Virus record (IMG/VR): IMGVR_UViG_3300042861_002973
Location: 1 to 29,277 of that record
From: a virus
Length of the DNA stretch: 29,277 nt
Strand: one strand, 5' to 3'
Below, in pieces: positions 14,645 to 23,015 of this stretch (the stretch's first letter is position 1; every line of letters begins with the position of its first letter). The translations under genes were made by a program, and so were the position numbers. Below the pieces are notes generated by a model. That model saw only the letters and a list, made by a program, of their open reading frames with translations. It ran no database searches and was not told where the DNA came from.

Positions 14645-15550
14645 ATGACATTATCTTTAGACTATATCGCAGACAACGCACTTCCATGCCGCAGTTATCT
14701 TGACTTCACTAATGTTGCATATAGTAGCGTGAGTGGGTCAACTTTCACTCAGCTAAATTTAATTGGCAACACAGATTACGACTTTATCTCTACAGGCGCA
14801 CTAAACTTTCCGCAACGAGGTGTTGAAGGGATAACGTTTACTTCTACCCAGAAATTATCTCCTCGCGTCTCAGACATCATTTCTGGCGCTTCTGGCTACT
14901 CTTTACTTGTCGTATCTAAAAATTCAGCTAATTCATTACTAAAAGTTGGCAAAACCAACCCAAATCTACCCAAACTGCTCGAAATTGACTACACTACTAC
15001 GAATTTTGCACAGAATTACTCACGACTCAACGTTTCTGACCGAGAATTGACTCTTGGCGACCTCGAAACTACTCAAGTCTGCCTACTTTCGCATGATGTT
15101 GTTACTGGAGTGACAAATACATCGATAAATTTAGCTGATTTTCAACAAAACACCAAACTTGATGCTGGATATATGTTACCAAACTTGTCGTCATTTGTTT
15201 TAGGCGAAGGATTTGGCGGTGAGCTGCTTAATTTCTTGCTTTTTGTGCCAGCTATCGATAATGTGCATCTTTTGGAGCTTGGACGACGAGTATCGGACTA
15301 TATTCCGCAATCAGAGCTAAGATTTGACAAACTATTGCTGACAACCGAGAGCAAACTAGAATTGGCAACTTCACTTCTTTCTGCACCGAGAATTATGTAT
15401 AATCTGCCTCTAAAAATAAAAAACCTAGAGACAAATAGCGCTCTAGGTTTTGATAGTAATTTAATTGTACTTGCAACTTACATTTGGGATTCTATGGAAG
15501 AGAGCCAGTGGAATAATCTATCCGAAAATCTTTGGAATAATCTCGTATAA
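14645..15550 (+). CDS. Lectin-like virion protein, 301 aa
   Basis: Probably a tail-associated adhesin. The sequence is beta-rich and has a concanavalin-like pattern: CRSYLDFTNVAYSSVSGSTF near the start, GYSLLVVSKNSANSLLKVGK in the core, and ELLNFLLFVPAIDNVHLLEL followed by RRVSDYIPQ at about 205-245, which resembles the C-terminal part of the large lectin protein at 10715. The last 40 residues (ATYIWDSMEESQWNNLSENL) are a Trp-rich helix-like tail. It starts with ATG and no clear ribosome site. It is the only plus-strand gene between 10718 and 18482 and ends 3 bases before the stop of the minus-strand glycine-zipper gene. A hairpin in its 3' end is a terminator for that opposing gene. Confidence 0.72.
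   Translation: MTLSLDYIADNALPCRSYLDFTNVAYSSVSGSTFTQLNLIGNTDYDFISTGALNFPQRGVEGITFTSTQKLSPRVSDIISGASGYSLLVVSKNSANSLLKVGKTNPNLPKLLEIDYTTTNFAQNYSRLNVSDRELTLGDLETTQVCLLSHDVVTGVTNTSINLADFQQNTKLDAGYMLPNLSSFVLGEGFGGELLNFLLFVPAIDNVHLLELGRRVSDYIPQSELRFDKLLLTTESKLELATSLLSAPRIMYNLPLKIKNLETNSALGFDSNLIVLATYIWDSMEESQWNNLSENLWNNLV
15412..15451 (-). terminator. Intrinsic terminator for the minus strand, embedded in an opposing coding sequence
   Basis: AAAACCTAGAG (15420-15430) and CTCTAGGTTTT (15441-15451) form a perfect 11-pair stem with a 10-base loop. On the minus strand it is followed by TTTTTT, A, TTTTT. It is 103 bases beyond the stop of the minus-strand gene ending at 15554 and inside the coding sequence of the plus-strand gene ending at 15550. 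On the plus strand four T complete the stem, so weak bidirectional action is possible. Confidence 0.8.
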
Positions 15551-15553
15551 TCT

Positions 15554-16417
15554 TTAGTATACAAATCCGTTGTAACGACGAATCTTGAAGTTGGCAAATG
15601 GAGAAGTTTTTTTACTAAATTCTAAATAAAATTCTCTATCTTGAGGAGATAGTTGATTCATATTTTTTACACCTTTACTTTCTAAATAGAGTCGTCGGTT
15701 TCTTTCTTGTACTGCCAATTGTGCTGGTGTTAATACTCCTCTAACACTTCCATCATTTTTTTGTACTGGAACAGACTTGTTTCCTCGTTCCGTAGAATCT
15801 ACACCTCTGAGTTTTTGATTTTCTCTCTCAACAGCTCCAGTAGCAGAAGTGTTTACAGGATTTTGAGGTCTAGAGTTACCAGACTGATTACCACCTGAAA
15901 GAACCATAGCACCTCCTTTTTCAGAAGTTGCAGGTGCAGGAGGTGTTATTACACCGTTTTGAATAGGCTGTGGTCGTGAGACTGGTTGAGCCGCAGGTAA
16001 TTGTACTTGTTGTTTAGGTGCATTAGGAGTAAACGGCTGATTGTTAATCGGAGTTTGCGTTACATTAGTAGCGGAAGCATTAGTAGTAGCTGGCAACATA
16101 GCCTGATTACCGACTTGCCCTGCTTTACGTGCTTGCCAAGCATTCTTTAGTCTAGAACCGCCATAACCCGCAGCACCACCTAAAGCAGCACCACCACCGA
16201 CTTGACCAGCAAGATTACCAATCGATTTGTCATCGCTACCAAGATAGTTAATTGCACCGACTCCTGCGCCGATACCAGCACCAAGTTTTGCTGCCCCTCC
16301 AGAGGTAGAGAGCGCTTTACCAGCTTTAGTGCCAAGTTGACCTGCTAAGCCTGCCCAATCTACTGCAAAGTTTGCGTATTTAGGATTTGTTGCTCTTGCG
16401 TATGTTGAAATTCTCAT
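15554..16417 (-). CDS. Glycine-zipper, Pro/Gln-rich virion protein, 287 aa
   Basis: Residues about 20-95 are a Gly/Ala-rich glycine-zipper region (KLGAGIGAGVGAINYLG, GNLAGQVGGGAALGGAAGYG), as in membrane-inserting or pore-like virion proteins. Residues about 100-190 are Pro/Gln/Asn-rich and probably disordered. The C-terminal part is charged and helical (PAQLAVQERNRRLYLESKG) and ends in an aromatic, basic tail (FANFKIRRYNGFVY). The protein at 28232 is built similarly: disordered, Pro/Gln-rich, with an aromatic end. A minor head or ejected protein, or a DNA-delivery pore, is possible; it is inference. Its transcript terminator lies inside the convergent gene. Confidence 0.7.
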   Translation of the reverse strand: MRISTYARATNPKYANFAVDWAGLAGQLGTKAGKALSTSGGAAKLGAGIGAGVGAINYLGSDDKSIGNLAGQVGGGAALGGAAGYGGSRLKNAWQARKAGQVGNQAMLPATTNASATNVTQTPINNQPFTPNAPKQQVQLPAAQPVSRPQPIQNGVITPPAPATSEKGGAMVLSGGNQSGNSRPQNPVNTSATGAVERENQKLRGVDSTERGNKSVPVQKNDGSVRGVLTPAQLAVQERNRRLYLESKGVKNMNQLSPQDREFYLEFSKKTSPFANFKIRRYNGFVY

Positions 16418-16435
16418 AATTGTTCGTACTGTATT

Positions 16436-16804
16436 TTAATTAAATGAACTTGCTAAGTCAAATATTTCTTTAGTATCTAGTCCCAAATTAGTTGCCAAAG
16501 CTAAAACAAGAGGATAATCTTCTTTGATACTTGTAGCATATTCCCAATCAATTTCAGCCGCTTCACCAAGGCTGGAAACTGCGGTGGTAACTGTCGGTAA
16601 ATGCCCTAGTTGTAATAAAGCCAATCTTAATCGTCTTGCATCAGTCTCTCGTACAACTACAGGCAAAGGGTCTGCGGGTTCGGGCGTATTACCTTCAACT
16701 AGCCAATTCTGGTATAGTTGCCAGTCTCCATTTTGCCCTTGAGGAATAATTGCGCCGTCAAATAATCGGATTATTTGATTGGGACTGTTTGTTAGTTTGT
16801 ACAT
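16436..16804 (-). CDS. Putative tail fibre assembly/chaperone-like protein, 122 aa
   Basis: Resembles the XkdW/DUF4376-type phage tail-fibre assembly or tail accessory proteins: an N-terminal module ending in YQNWLVEGNTPEPADPLP, then a helical C-terminal domain (ARRLRLALLQLGHLP, then GEAAEIDWEYATSIKEDYPL). In that family, a short conserved N-terminal part and a helical C-terminal part are common, and the gene usually lies next to the fibre gene. Here it follows the carbohydrate-binding-like fibre at 16820 by 15 bases, which fits. A perfect inverted repeat lies inside its 5' end. Start ATG; no strong ribosome site. Confidence 0.62.
   Translation of the reverse strand: MYKLTNSPNQIIRLFDGAIIPQGQNGDWQLYQNWLVEGNTPEPADPLPVVVRETDARRLRLALLQLGHLPTVTTAVSSLGEAAEIDWEYATSIKEDYPLVLALATNLGLDTKEIFDLASSFN
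16758..16778. repeat. Perfect inverted repeat near the start of the 16436 gene
   Basis: TCAAATAATC, one central G, then GATTATTTGA: ten-base arms with a single-base centre. It starts 26 bases downstream of the minus-strand ATG at 16804, within codons 9-16. It could be an operator-type protein-binding site. A one-base centre forbids a tight full hairpin, but a cruciform or a three-base-loop hairpin is possible. Confidence 0.6.
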
Positions 16805-16819
16805 AATTTTTTATGATTA

Positions 16820-17710
16820 TTAAGGAATGTGTGCGGATACTGTAAAAGTACATCTAATCCCGTTATTATCTCCTCCTGAGCCGGTAACAAGTATTAATGT
16901 TGAGTCTTCAGTCGTACCTGGGTCTAGAGTCAAACTACCACCACCTAGACTAATTTGAGTAAGTAAAGTGCGAATCCTGCTAGTACCAAACATACCAGGA
17001 TGCCGTGATTCACTAGCTAAACCGCCAGTTCCAAAAAAATATCCTATAAAGTACCCTGTCATCCTTTGAAAATATCTCTGACATTTTGCCAACTCTATAG
17101 CATAATCATCGCAAACAAAAGCAGTAGCAGTAGACCCCTCCTCTAGTTTTGGTCTGGATATTACCCATGTACCGGAAGTTTGCGCCGCTACACGAAATCT
17201 TACTTCTAATCCATTGGACACTTCGGCAGGCAAGGTTACTGTAGCTGTATATCTTGTAAGCGTGGATGTTACTGTCCAAGTTCCACTAGCTACAACTGTT
17301 TGAGTAGGAGATGCTATTGTACCATGAGTGTCAGTTGTTGTAGGGCGAAATAATTCCCATATTACAGATGTGAGTAGGGAATTGGATAGCTCTACACTCA
17401 GGGTTACGGTCTTGCCTTTCAGTCGATTAGTGTCGCGCGATTCCAATCTTTGAGCAAAGTAAATAGCGGTAGTCCCCGCCGCGCCCGTGAAGGTGATGCG
17501 CTCATCAGTAGAGCTAAAAGCATAAGCAGGAGTACCACCACTAGCAGCCGTAACCCATTCAGTCTCACCCGCATATCCAAGGGATGCTGTGGGTACTGCA
17601 AGCGAATTAGGTATAGTACCGCTAGCAGTGCCTTGGATTACGCTAAAAGCAGGGTTCTTTAGGAGGTTTCGGCTGGTGCGGATGTTGCCATTAAATAAAA
17701 TTCCACTCAT
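16820..17710 (-). CDS. Tail fibre protein with carbohydrate-binding-like module, 296 aa
   Basis: Probably a fibre or receptor-binding protein. Residues about 10-205 look like a CBM4/9-type or galactose-binding-like jelly roll: RNLLKNPAFSVIQGTASG resembles the opening of that module, and KGKTVTLSVELSN, ATVTLPAEVSNGLEVRFRVA and WVISRPKLEEGSTATAF give its core and closing strands. The stretch AIELAKCQRYFQRM at about 208-221 is a recurrent motif after this module in phage tail fibre proteins. Residues 225-296 form a beta-rich tip. Its ATG overlaps the stop of the upstream minus-strand gene by one base. The downstream gene is the tail-fibre assembly-like protein, so the three form an adhesion operon. 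Confidence 0.78.
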   Translation of the reverse strand: MSGILFNGNIRTSRNLLKNPAFSVIQGTASGTIPNSLAVPTASLGYAGETEWVTAASGGTPAYAFSSTDERITFTGAAGTTAIYFAQRLESRDTNRLKGKTVTLSVELSNSLLTSVIWELFRPTTTDTHGTIASPTQTVVASGTWTVTSTLTRYTATVTLPAEVSNGLEVRFRVAAQTSGTWVISRPKLEEGSTATAFVCDDYAIELAKCQRYFQRMTGYFIGYFFGTGGLASESRHPGMFGTSRIRTLLTQISLGGGSLTLDPGTTEDSTLILVTGSGGDNNGIRCTFTVSAHIP

Positions 17711-18441
17711 TACAAATACCCCACGCTGCTAGATTGGTCTGCGGCTGTAGCTAGGGTTAGCGTCGCTTCAGTGCTGCTAAAAGCCCATGATACACCTACA
17801 CTGCAAACCCTTCCAGATGCACCCCAAAAAGTAGAGTCAAGTATCAAGGCATTATTTGGAGCAATTGGGAATGACTCAATCGGCACATCATTATTAACGG
17901 GGGCTGCTGCTTTATTGTGGATTTGAAAAAATCTTACAGATGTACTTTTGTTATAGCAATACAGCTTATAAACTACACCTGCACCAGCCTTTAATACCGC
18001 TTGGTTAACTACACCGAGGTTTACAGGAGAATTGGTGAAAGCAGGTATCGTTTTAATATCAATACTAGATAGGGCTGTGTTTCCAGTAGTTTGTAAAGCA
18101 CTTGTACTAGCGCCTGTTGGCAGAGAAACCGTACCGCTAATATTGGTTATATCCCAAGAACCTGATTGAGTTACAGCTTGTGGACTTGCAAATACTACAG
18201 AATTACCATTACTTGCAATTACTATTCGTTGGGTTTTTGCATCTACAACTCCAGCCCCATACTGAATTGAACTATTTGAAGTTATATCCGAGGAACTCTC
18301 ACCATCAGCACCAATACCTAATAGTCCGTTGATTGTGAGAAGTCTATTTATTTGATTTTGCTCAAGCTTAGAGCCACGCACAGAATCTAAATAAGACTCC
18401 AGACCAGCTTTTTCTGCTTGTAATTTATCTGTAAGCGCCAT
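17710..18441 (-). CDS. Virion structural protein, 243 aa
   Basis: Residues about 1-50 are helical (LQAEKAGLESYLDSVRGSKL). Residues 60-130 are Ser/Thr-rich and beta-patterned (QRIVIASNGNSVVFASPQAV). The C-terminal 100 residues are an all-beta domain (GAGVVYKLYCYNKSTSVRFF; ALILDSTFWGASGRVCSVGV) of the kind seen in small phage structural proteins. Divergent from the fibre gene at 18482 with a 40-base AT-rich gap that must hold both promoters. The stop overlaps the next ATG by one base, so it is coupled to the carbohydrate-binding fibre. Precise function (adaptor, fibre hinge) is not shown. Confidence 0.72.
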   Translation of the reverse strand: MALTDKLQAEKAGLESYLDSVRGSKLEQNQINRLLTINGLLGIGADGESSSDITSNSSIQYGAGVVDAKTQRIVIASNGNSVVFASPQAVTQSGSWDITNISGTVSLPTGASTSALQTTGNTALSSIDIKTIPAFTNSPVNLGVVNQAVLKAGAGVVYKLYCYNKSTSVRFFQIHNKAAAPVNNDVPIESFPIAPNNALILDSTFWGASGRVCSVGVSWAFSSTEATLTLATAADQSSSVGYL

Positions 18442-18481
18442 TCGCCTATCACTTTTTTAATTTATATACTACAATATTATC

Positions 18482-20035
18482 ATGGCAATTAAAATAGGCT
18501 ATTCAATTTCTGATATCTCGGCAATTAAATCACTTCCGACTGCATTGCTCACGAATGGCTATGCGCGACTGTGTAGGTCGGTTAATGCATGGTTCAGCTA
18601 TAATTCAACTTCGACTGCTGCTGCTGATGATGTTTCAGTATTATTGCCAGCTTCAGGCACAGGACGATGGTTCAAGCTCAAGGCTGACGTAGCGGCAACG
18701 GATGTACTTAACTTTAATGAATCAGTTGATGACCGAGTAGCGGCGCTGGTACAAAATAGCTCGACAATTAACGCCAGTTACAATGACGCGGCAAACACAC
18801 TTACTTTCTCAGTAATTGCTGGAAGTATTGACGAAACTGAACTTACAGACTCAGGTGTGATAGCAGGAAGTTATATAAATGCAACTATAACTGTAGATAG
18901 TAAAGGAAGAGTAATATCGGCAACGAGTGGAGCTAGTGGTTTTGCTAATCCTATGACAACGCTTGGAGATTTAATTGTGGGAGGTACAAGTGGTACACCT
19001 ACAAGATTTGCTGGAAATACGACAACACAAATTCAAGTCTTAAGTCAAACTGGAAATGGAAGTATATCTGCTACTCCAGTTTGGCGAACACTTATCAAAT
19101 CCGATATTTCCGACCTTGCTAATTTTACCTATACAGTTGCAGGTCTTGTACCTGCTCCGACAGGAAGTGGTACATCAAGATATTTGCGTGAAGACGGTTC
19201 TTGGGGAACTCCAAGTGGAAGTGCAGCAAGTATTACAGTTCTCAATAAAGATGCAACATTAACATCTGCCGCGACTAGTTTTAATTTTAAAGGGGCTGGG
19301 GTAGAAGCTACAAATACTGGAGGAGATGTAACAATAACAATTCCATACAGCAATAAATCTGGTTATGAGCTTATATCTGAAAATCTATCAGTGCCTTTAG
19401 TGTTTTATTGGGATGATTATTATGCATTACCTGTAAACTATGTCACTAAAAATAGATTTTCTGTTGTAGGTACGGAACCATTACGAAACTTATTGGATAA
19501 TACAACTGGACTACGTTTTTTAGGTGCTAGTAGTGGACATTACGCTATTGCTAATTCTGTCGCTTTGCAAATCACTGGAAATATTACTTATTTTGCAGTA
19601 ATTCAGACAGGGGTAATACCTTCAACTAATAGTTCTGCTTTGCAAGGTATACTTGTAAAACAAACAGGGGTAGCAGGTGGGATAGGTATAAATATTGCTG
19701 GTGCAAATTTTTATGCTGAATTTAGCAATAATTCTGGCACAACATTTACGATAACTTCTTCATTGACATTGACTAGCAATGCTAAATACACTGTTTTAAT
19801 ATATAGGAATGGGGCAAATTGCTATCTTAATGTTAATGGTACAGTGGATAGCATTAGTACATTTACAGGAACAAATATAGTACAAAGTGACCCTTTAAGA
19901 TTAGGTAACAAAGTATCTACAACTTTTGGTTTTGAAGGTATTATACAAATGGCAGGTATTTGTAATGGTGCTGTCAGTTCTACTGATATAACTTTTCTAT
20001 TAGGTTTAGATTACACTAAATTCCCCTACTTATGA
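18482..20035 (+). CDS. Tail fibre protein with N-terminal GRWF module, stalk and lectin-like C-terminus
   Basis: A 517-residue modular fibre. Residues about 20-65 are the same type of module as in 26-535 (ending PASGTGRWFKL). Residues about 85-290 are stalk-like: ELTDSGVIAGSYINATITVD and SKGRVISATSGASGF resemble repeated fibre-stem motifs, followed by TTLGDLIVGGTSGTPTRFAG and GTSRYLREDGSWGTPSG, common in tail fibres. Residues about 320-517 form a concanavalin/LamG-like lectin module (YTVLIYRNGANCYLNVNGTV, then a closing FEGIIQMAGICNG). It starts with ATG in the divergent 40-base gap. It overlaps the FN3 gene by 4 bases (ATGA), so fibre and FN3 protein are coupled. Confidence 0.85.
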   Translation: MAIKIGYSISDISAIKSLPTALLTNGYARLCRSVNAWFSYNSTSTAAADDVSVLLPASGTGRWFKLKADVAATDVLNFNESVDDRVAALVQNSSTINASYNDAANTLTFSVIAGSIDETELTDSGVIAGSYINATITVDSKGRVISATSGASGFANPMTTLGDLIVGGTSGTPTRFAGNTTTQIQVLSQTGNGSISATPVWRTLIKSDISDLANFTYTVAGLVPAPTGSGTSRYLREDGSWGTPSGSAASITVLNKDATLTSAATSFNFKGAGVEATNTGGDVTITIPYSNKSGYELISENLSVPLVFYWDDYYALPVNYVTKNRFSVVGTEPLRNLLDNTTGLRFLGASSGHYAIANSVALQITGNITYFAVIQTGVIPSTNSSALQGILVKQTGVAGGIGINIAGANFYAEFSNNSGTTFTITSSLTLTSNAKYTVLIYRNGANCYLNVNGTVDSISTFTGTNIVQSDPLRLGNKVSTTFGFEGIIQMAGICNGAVSSTDITFLLGLDYTKFPYL

Positions 20036-22731
20036 CATTAATTAAACCATCGACAACATATTACTATCGGACTAAGGCTGTTAGTCTTAACGGGGAATCT
20101 GCCTACTCAAATATAGTATCTGTAACTACTCCTGCCTCGTCTATTGGCATTGAAGTTACTCCTCCATCACCATCTGTACCTATAATTATATCGACAGAAA
20201 AAAATAGCAACTCAATAAAAGTCGAAATACAAAAAACTGCTACTAACGAGTATATAAAAGAGTTAAAACTAGATGTTTCTGTAAACTCAGATTTTAGCGC
20301 CCCACTTTACTCTAATTTGACGTTCTTACTAACGCAAAACATTGCGGCGACAGAAAAAGAGACTCTGGCACTCACTATAGGTGGTTTGGCGGCAAATACG
20401 CTCTACTACTACCGTTTGCGCTTCTCAAATGCAACTGGATTATCTGCGTGGACTTCTGCTTCGCTTTCGACTACAACAAATTTTCCCATTCCCGATGCTC
20501 TAGGAACAACCAACCTCACAGCTATTGCGGCTCGACTTAACTGGGGCAAAGTACTTGGCGCGACCACTTATTTTGTAGATTTATCAACAAACATTGGCTT
20601 CACTTCATTAATCCTTAATAATGTCAATGCAGGAGATGTCAGTTTTCGAGATGTAGGGTCACTTACGGCTGAAAATCAATATTACTATCGTGTAAGGGCT
20701 TCGGATGGCACAACTACCTCGGCTAGCAGCGATGTAGTGACTTTTACGACACTTCGAGATGTAGAAACTTATGATGAGCAATTTCAGAATCTCGCAACAC
20801 CGACAATCAGCAACATAACAGATATTTACCTCACTTATTTTTCTGTATACTGGGGCAAAGTGGCTTTAGCGGATAGTTATAATGCTCAAATTTCAACTAC
20901 ATCTGACTTTAGCTCGATTACTCAAACCGTAAGTACCAAAAATAACTTTGTCAATTTCACGGGTCTAACGGCTGCAACAATCTACTATGTTCGAGTACGG
21001 GCAATTTCTGTTTGGCAAACTACTGCATATTCAGCCACACAAGTCGTCACAACGCTTTCCCTAAATACCTCACTAAATCCACCACAACTTCTTACTCCAA
21101 CTACCATCACTTCGCGTAGCATCTTGTTTCAGTGGGTTCTACGGAGCTATGCAACTAGGTATTTGTTCGAGCTAAGCAGTTCTTCGGTTTTTGCCTCGAT
21201 TGCTTATTCGACTATTGTTGGGAATATAGGTTCATTATTGTTGAACGAAGGAATCAGCCCTGCAACTACCTATTATTCGCGTATCAGAGCGCTTAATTCT
21301 AGTCAGTCCTCAGATTACTCCAACTCGGTCACTACAACGACCTCCGCAGCCCTTACAAGCATTACTGGAATCACTACAACTAGCATTACCGATACTTCGG
21401 CGGTTATTAGTTGGACTTTAAATGGCAGCTATACAGATTACTTGCTTTCAGTGTGGAAAACAGAGTCAAATGCTTACTTAGGGGTCAATTTTTATCGCAA
21501 TAAGAGTCTTGGCAACACCAATACACACACAATTGACCTATTCCTAGAGCCAAGCACCAATTACAGCTATACAATCACTGGAAAAACAGCTTCTGGGGAC
21601 ACTTTAACGACTTCCGTACAGACTTTCTCGACCAAAGCGGCTGCACCTATACTCCAACTTTCCAAAAATTTACTCACTTGGACTTATAGCCTCAATAATC
21701 TCGAAGTTAGCACTGATTCTGATTTCAAGTTCTTGCTTAAGGGGTATCCGAGGACTGTTACTGACAATGGCAGCTTCAATGTAGAAAATTTACTCGATTC
21801 TAGCACCAATTACTATGTTCGCGGCAACTTCAATGGTGGTATTTACTCCAATGTGGTTAGTACCTCGTCTCTTGCCATCTACAAAGGCACAATTGGTAAA
21901 AATTCTTTTTCTGCCTACTGGAAAAAAACCTCTGGAGCTACTTCATACAGCGTTCAACTTAAAGTTCTTGATACTGGCAATTATGTTCCTGTAAGTGGTT
22001 TTACATTTCCTAAAAACATAGGCGATGTGGCTAATTACACATTTGAATCTCTTTCTGCTGACACTCAATATCAGGTAATTGTATATGACTCAAATTCAAA
22101 CATCTCTATCCCGTATTTATTTAGAACTAACTTGTTTAGTGATATAGAAGAACCTAGTACTGCATCTCTTACGGTTCCTACAGTAACCTTAAGTGGAAGT
22201 GCTAGTTTTGACCGAGCAAGTGTAACTCTGACTGAATATTCCAAGTATTTACTTAATTTGGCGCGTGATAGCGCGTTTACGTTAGATAATAGCTATTTTG
22301 AGATTAGTTCCAATAATCTTGAACTTCTACTCAAACCTAATCGAACATATTATTTACGTGCCTATGGATATGATGGAGATGACCGTACTGCTTCTCCTTC
22401 AACTACACTGACTATTAATACGCCTGTTGAACCTTATACAGCATTAGCTATCTCTTCTGCGCCAAGTATTACTAACGTCAATATACTTGATGAGTCACAG
22501 GTTGAAATTACGTTCGCTCAAGTAAGTAATGCTACCGATTATAAGTTGGAGATTAGTCGTGCAAGTACTTTCACAATTCTCGAAGAGCTTAGTGTTACTA
22601 GGTCTGCCGATAACAAATTTCTCGTTTTTGGTTTTTCAGGAACGACTCAGTACTACGCGAGGCTGTATGCTTTTAATAGCACCAAAATCAGCGCTTACAG
22701 CAGTACGACGACTATAGATACCACCCCTTAA
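20032..22731 (+). CDS. Fibronectin type III repeat protein, 899 aa, putative fibre/tail surface protein
   Basis: A chain of fibronectin III modules. I count ten copies of the strand F signature (TTYYYRTKAV, TLYYYRLRFS, QYYYRVRASD, IYYVRVRAIS, TYYSRIRALN, NYSYTITGKT, NYYVRGNFN, QYQVIVYDS, TYYLRAYGYD, QYYARLYAFN), spaced about 80-110 residues apart. The first lies only about 10 residues from the start, so the N-terminal module has no first half. The protein has no signal peptide and no enzymatic motif. Start ATG overlaps the stop of the stalk/lectin gene, which makes it a translationally coupled second fibre component. FN3 arrays in phages are usually virion surface decorations or spacers in tail fibres and tail proteins. 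Confidence 0.88.
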   Translation: MTLIKPSTTYYYRTKAVSLNGESAYSNIVSVTTPASSIGIEVTPPSPSVPIIISTEKNSNSIKVEIQKTATNEYIKELKLDVSVNSDFSAPLYSNLTFLLTQNIAATEKETLALTIGGLAANTLYYYRLRFSNATGLSAWTSASLSTTTNFPIPDALGTTNLTAIAARLNWGKVLGATTYFVDLSTNIGFTSLILNNVNAGDVSFRDVGSLTAENQYYYRVRASDGTTTSASSDVVTFTTLRDVETYDEQFQNLATPTISNITDIYLTYFSVYWGKVALADSYNAQISTTSDFSSITQTVSTKNNFVNFTGLTAATIYYVRVRAISVWQTTAYSATQVVTTLSLNTSLNPPQLLTPTTITSRSILFQWVLRSYATRYLFELSSSSVFASIAYSTIVGNIGSLLLNEGISPATTYYSRIRALNSSQSSDYSNSVTTTTSAALTSITGITTTSITDTSAVISWTLNGSYTDYLLSVWKTESNAYLGVNFYRNKSLGNTNTHTIDLFLEPSTNYSYTITGKTASGDTLTTSVQTFSTKAAAPILQLSKNLLTWTYSLNNLEVSTDSDFKFLLKGYPRTVTDNGSFNVENLLDSSTNYYVRGNFNGGIYSNVVSTSSLAIYKGTIGKNSFSAYWKKTSGATSYSVQLKVLDTGNYVPVSGFTFPKNIGDVANYTFESLSADTQYQVIVYDSNSNISIPYLFRTNLFSDIEEPSTASLTVPTVTLSGSASFDRASVTLTEYSKYLLNLARDSAFTLDNSYFEISSNNLELLLKPNRTYYLRAYGYDGDDRTASPSTTLTINTPVEPYTALAISSAPSITNVNILDESQVEITFAQVSNATDYKLEISRASTFTILEELSVTRSADNKFLVFGFSGTTQYYARLYAFNSTKISAYSSTTTIDTTP

Positions 22732-22738
22732 AAATATA

Positions 22739-22867
22739 ATGAAACATTTTACTAACTTTGCAGCAAATATTTATCAGACAGGACTACAAAATCTGATTAG
22801 TCCTGTGGTAGAAAAAGAAGCTAAGAAATACGTCAGAAAAAAGAAAGAAGAGCAGAAAGAGGAATAA
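22739..22867 (+). CDS. Small basic/charged peptide, 42 aa
   Basis: An open frame of 42 codons, starting at ATG 22739 and ending TAA. The product starts MKHFTNFAANIYQTGLQNLI and has a very charged C-terminus (KEAKKYVRKKKEEQKEE). It lies 7 bases after the FN3 gene's stop and is read in the same direction, so it is probably the last gene of the fibre operon. No family recognised; a small helical protein with amphipathic N-terminus and lysine/glutamate-rich tail is seen. Existence is supported by position and codon content only. Confidence 0.5.
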   Translation: MKHFTNFAANIYQTGLQNLISPVVEKEAKKYVRKKKEEQKEE

Positions 22868-22873
22868 TAGGGC

Positions 22874-22955
22874 GCACACCAGTTTCAGCATAATTTAGAG
22901 GCTTGGTGTGCTGTTTCGCTCCGAAGTTTGAGGACTGTTAGTAGCCTTTCGGAGC
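22874..22955. repeat. Two tandem inverted repeats in the non-coding gap between convergent operons
   Basis: GCACACCA (22874-22881) pairs with TGGTGTGC (22904-22911), and GCTCCGAA (22918-22925) pairs with TTCGGAGC (22948-22955); both are perfect 8-pair stems with 22-base loops, six bases apart. They lie in the 148-base gap (22868-23015) between the plus-strand fibre operon and the minus-strand portal gene. No long T-run follows either. They may form a bidirectional terminator or pause region, or a small structured RNA. I found no other gene in this gap. Confidence 0.65.
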
Positions 22956-23015
22956 CTGTTAGCTGGAGGCGAATGATGTCTTTTGCGAAGTGACTTTTTC
23001 AATATAGCACAACTA

